Position numbers and translations under genes: made by a program
Notes under the pieces: generated by a model
The model's input: the letters and a program-made list of their open reading frames with translations, nothing else
The model's database searches: none
Told to the model about the DNA's origin: nothing
Assembly: GCF_004519545.1 (NCBI RefSeq)
Contig: NZ_SDKM01000042.1
Coordinates: 1 to 41,042 of the forward strand
Origin: Nocardioides guangzhouensis
GTDB taxonomy: Bacteria > Actinomycetota > Actinomycetes > Propionibacteriales > Nocardioidaceae
Length of the DNA stretch: 41,042 nt
Direction of reading: 5' to 3'
Shown: positions 39,821 to 41,042 of the stretch, in pieces
Position numbering within the stretch: position 1 is the first letter of the stretch
How the letters are laid out: every line of letters starts with the position of its first letter

Positions 39821-40965
39821 GCCTCGACCGCAGCGTCTACGAGCAGGAGCACGAGGACTTCCGGGCCGGTGTCGCGGCGTTCCTCGAGCGCGAGTGCGTG
39901 CCGCACCAGGAGAAGTGGGAGGCCGACGGCATCGTCGACCGCGAGGTCTGGCGCAAGGCCGGCGAGCAGGGGCTGCTCGGGCTCCAGCTCGACGAGCAGT
40001 ACGGCGGTGGGGGCACCACCGACTACCGCTTCAACGCGGTCATCGTCGAGGAGATGGCCAGGCGCGGCGTCTACGGCTGCGCATTCCCCCTGTTCAACGA
40101 CATGATCGTGCCCTACCTCGTGGCCGCCGCGAACGACGAGCAGAAGGCCCGCTGGTTCCCGGGGCTGGCCCGCGGCGAGCTGATCGCCGCGATCGCGATG
40201 ACCGAGCCCGGCGCCGGCTCGGACCTCCAGGGCATCCGCACCACCGCGGTCGACGCCGGCGACCACTACGTGCTCAACGGGCAGAAGACGTTCATCTCCA
40301 ACGGCATTCTCGCCGACCTGGTGATCGTGGTGTGCCGCACCGACCCCGACGCCGGCCACCAGGGCATCAGCCTGCTGGTGGTCGAGCGCGGCATGGAGGG
40401 CTTCGAGCGCGGCCGCAACCTCGACAAGATCGGCCAGCACGCGCAGGACACCGCCGAGCTGTTCTTCGACAACGTGAAGGTGCCGAAGGCCAATCGGCTC
40501 GGCAACGAGGGCGAGGGCTTCGTGCACCTGATGACGAACCTCTCCCAGGAGCGGCTCTCGATCGCGCTGGCCGCGGTCGGCGCGGTCGAGAAGGTGCTTG
40601 ACCTGTGCCTCGCCTACGTCAAGGAGCGCACCGCGTTCGGCCGCCCGATCGGGACGTTCCAGCACACCCGGTTCGTGCTCGCCGAGATGGCCACCGAGGC
40701 CCGGATCGCCCGGGTGTTCGTCGACGACTGCGTCGCGAAGCACGTGCGCGGCGAGCTCGACCCCTCGACCGCGTCGATGGCGAAGTGGTGGACCACCGAG
40801 CTCCAGAAACGCACCGTCGACACCGGCGTGCAGCTCCACGGCGGCTACGGCTACATGAGCGAGTACCCCATCGCGCAGGCGTTCCTGAACTCCCGCGTCC
40901 AGACGATCTACGGCGGCACCACCGAGATCCAGAAGGAGATCATCGGTCGGAGCCTGGGGTTGTAG
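39817..40965 (+). CDS. Acyl-CoA dehydrogenase
   Basis: A 382-residue FAD enzyme of fatty or branched acyl-CoA beta-oxidation. Visible are the N-terminal helical domain, AMTEPGAGSDLQGIRTTA and GQKTFISNG (FAD-binding middle domain), FDNVKVPKANRLGNEGEGF, KERTAFGRPIGTFQHTRF, and the C-terminal QLHGGYGYMSEYPIAQAFLNSRVQTIYGGTTEIQKEIIGRSLG. The usual MCAD catalytic Glu site reads Gly in IYGGTTEI. The base is then probably the Glu in SQERLSIA, the position used by long-chain dehydrogenases; this is inference. The start is coupled by ATGA to the 18-codon ORF, so it belongs to the F420 oxidoreductase operon. Confidence 0.95.
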   Translation: MSLDRSVYEQEHEDFRAGVAAFLERECVPHQEKWEADGIVDREVWRKAGEQGLLGLQLDEQYGGGGTTDYRFNAVIVEEMARRGVYGCAFPLFNDMIVPYLVAAANDEQKARWFPGLARGELIAAIAMTEPGAGSDLQGIRTTAVDAGDHYVLNGQKTFISNGILADLVIVVCRTDPDAGHQGISLLVVERGMEGFERGRNLDKIGQHAQDTAELFFDNVKVPKANRLGNEGEGFVHLMTNLSQERLSIALAAVGAVEKVLDLCLAYVKERTAFGRPIGTFQHTRFVLAEMATEARIARVFVDDCVAKHVRGELDPSTASMAKWWTTELQKRTVDTGVQLHGGYGYMSEYPIAQAFLNSRVQTIYGGTTEIQKEIIGRSLGL

Positions 40966-41042
40966 CGTGCGTCTCTCACGTCGGCGCCGTCGCGAGCGGG
41001 ATATCGCGCCGATCTGGCAAGGCGGAGGTGCGAAGGCGGGAC

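Overview
The window is very GC-rich, with short intergenic gaps, frequent GTG starts, ATGA start/stop overlaps, F420-dependent enzymes and typical actinobacterial gene content. It most resembles a chromosomal segment of a Nocardioides-like member of the Propionibacteriales; that genus-level guess is inference. No rRNA, tRNA, CRISPR array, transposase or phage gene was recognised.

Bases 1-18.9 kb are mostly core genome. A lipoprotein and malate dehydrogenase (mdh) are divergent. On the minus strand follow a methyltransferase, a DUF3017 membrane protein, folD, purH, purN and a PerM/DUF6350 membrane protein. Then come sucD-sucC (minus), an M23 peptidase (plus) and a PcrA/UvrD helicase (minus). 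The order uvrD - M23 - sucC - sucD - perM - purN - purH matches the Mycobacterium tuberculosis block Rv0949-Rv0957. Between sucD and perM lies the most unusual locus: a 607-residue protein fusing an ECF-like sigma module to a membrane segment and two extracellular cysteine-pair domains, followed by an ordinary ECF sigma gene overlapping a separate membrane protein of the same layout. The two loci look like fused and split versions of one signalling design.

Bases 18.9-33.8 kb are more accessory. They hold a GAF regulator divergent from an NTF2-FAD monooxygenase, an XdhC Rossmann-domain protein, a small membrane protein, a universal stress protein, an APC transporter, a LuxR-type response regulator with a PspC-domain histidine kinase, a divergent PspC/LiaF-like protein with a small membrane partner (a cell-envelope stress module), two tandem glycerophosphodiesterases of which one is decayed, a YbaK-type deacylase and a polytopic glycosyltransferase-like protein.

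Bases 33.9-41.0 kb hold a heterodimeric ABC exporter whose two nucleotide-binding domains are degenerate in complementary motifs, an F420:NADP oxidoreductase divergent from an F420-type LLM oxidoreductase, an 18-codon bridging ORF and an acyl-CoA dehydrogenase.

Intergenic DNA is unusually structured. There is a 14-unit 47-bp array with a 141-bp higher-order period, opposed 22-bp arrays, two copies of a 70-bp near-perfect palindrome, two copies of a two-palindrome GCAATTGC element, and several long hairpins between convergent genes. The dispersed elements all lie just upstream of gene starts, while the arrays lie at convergent 3' ends.
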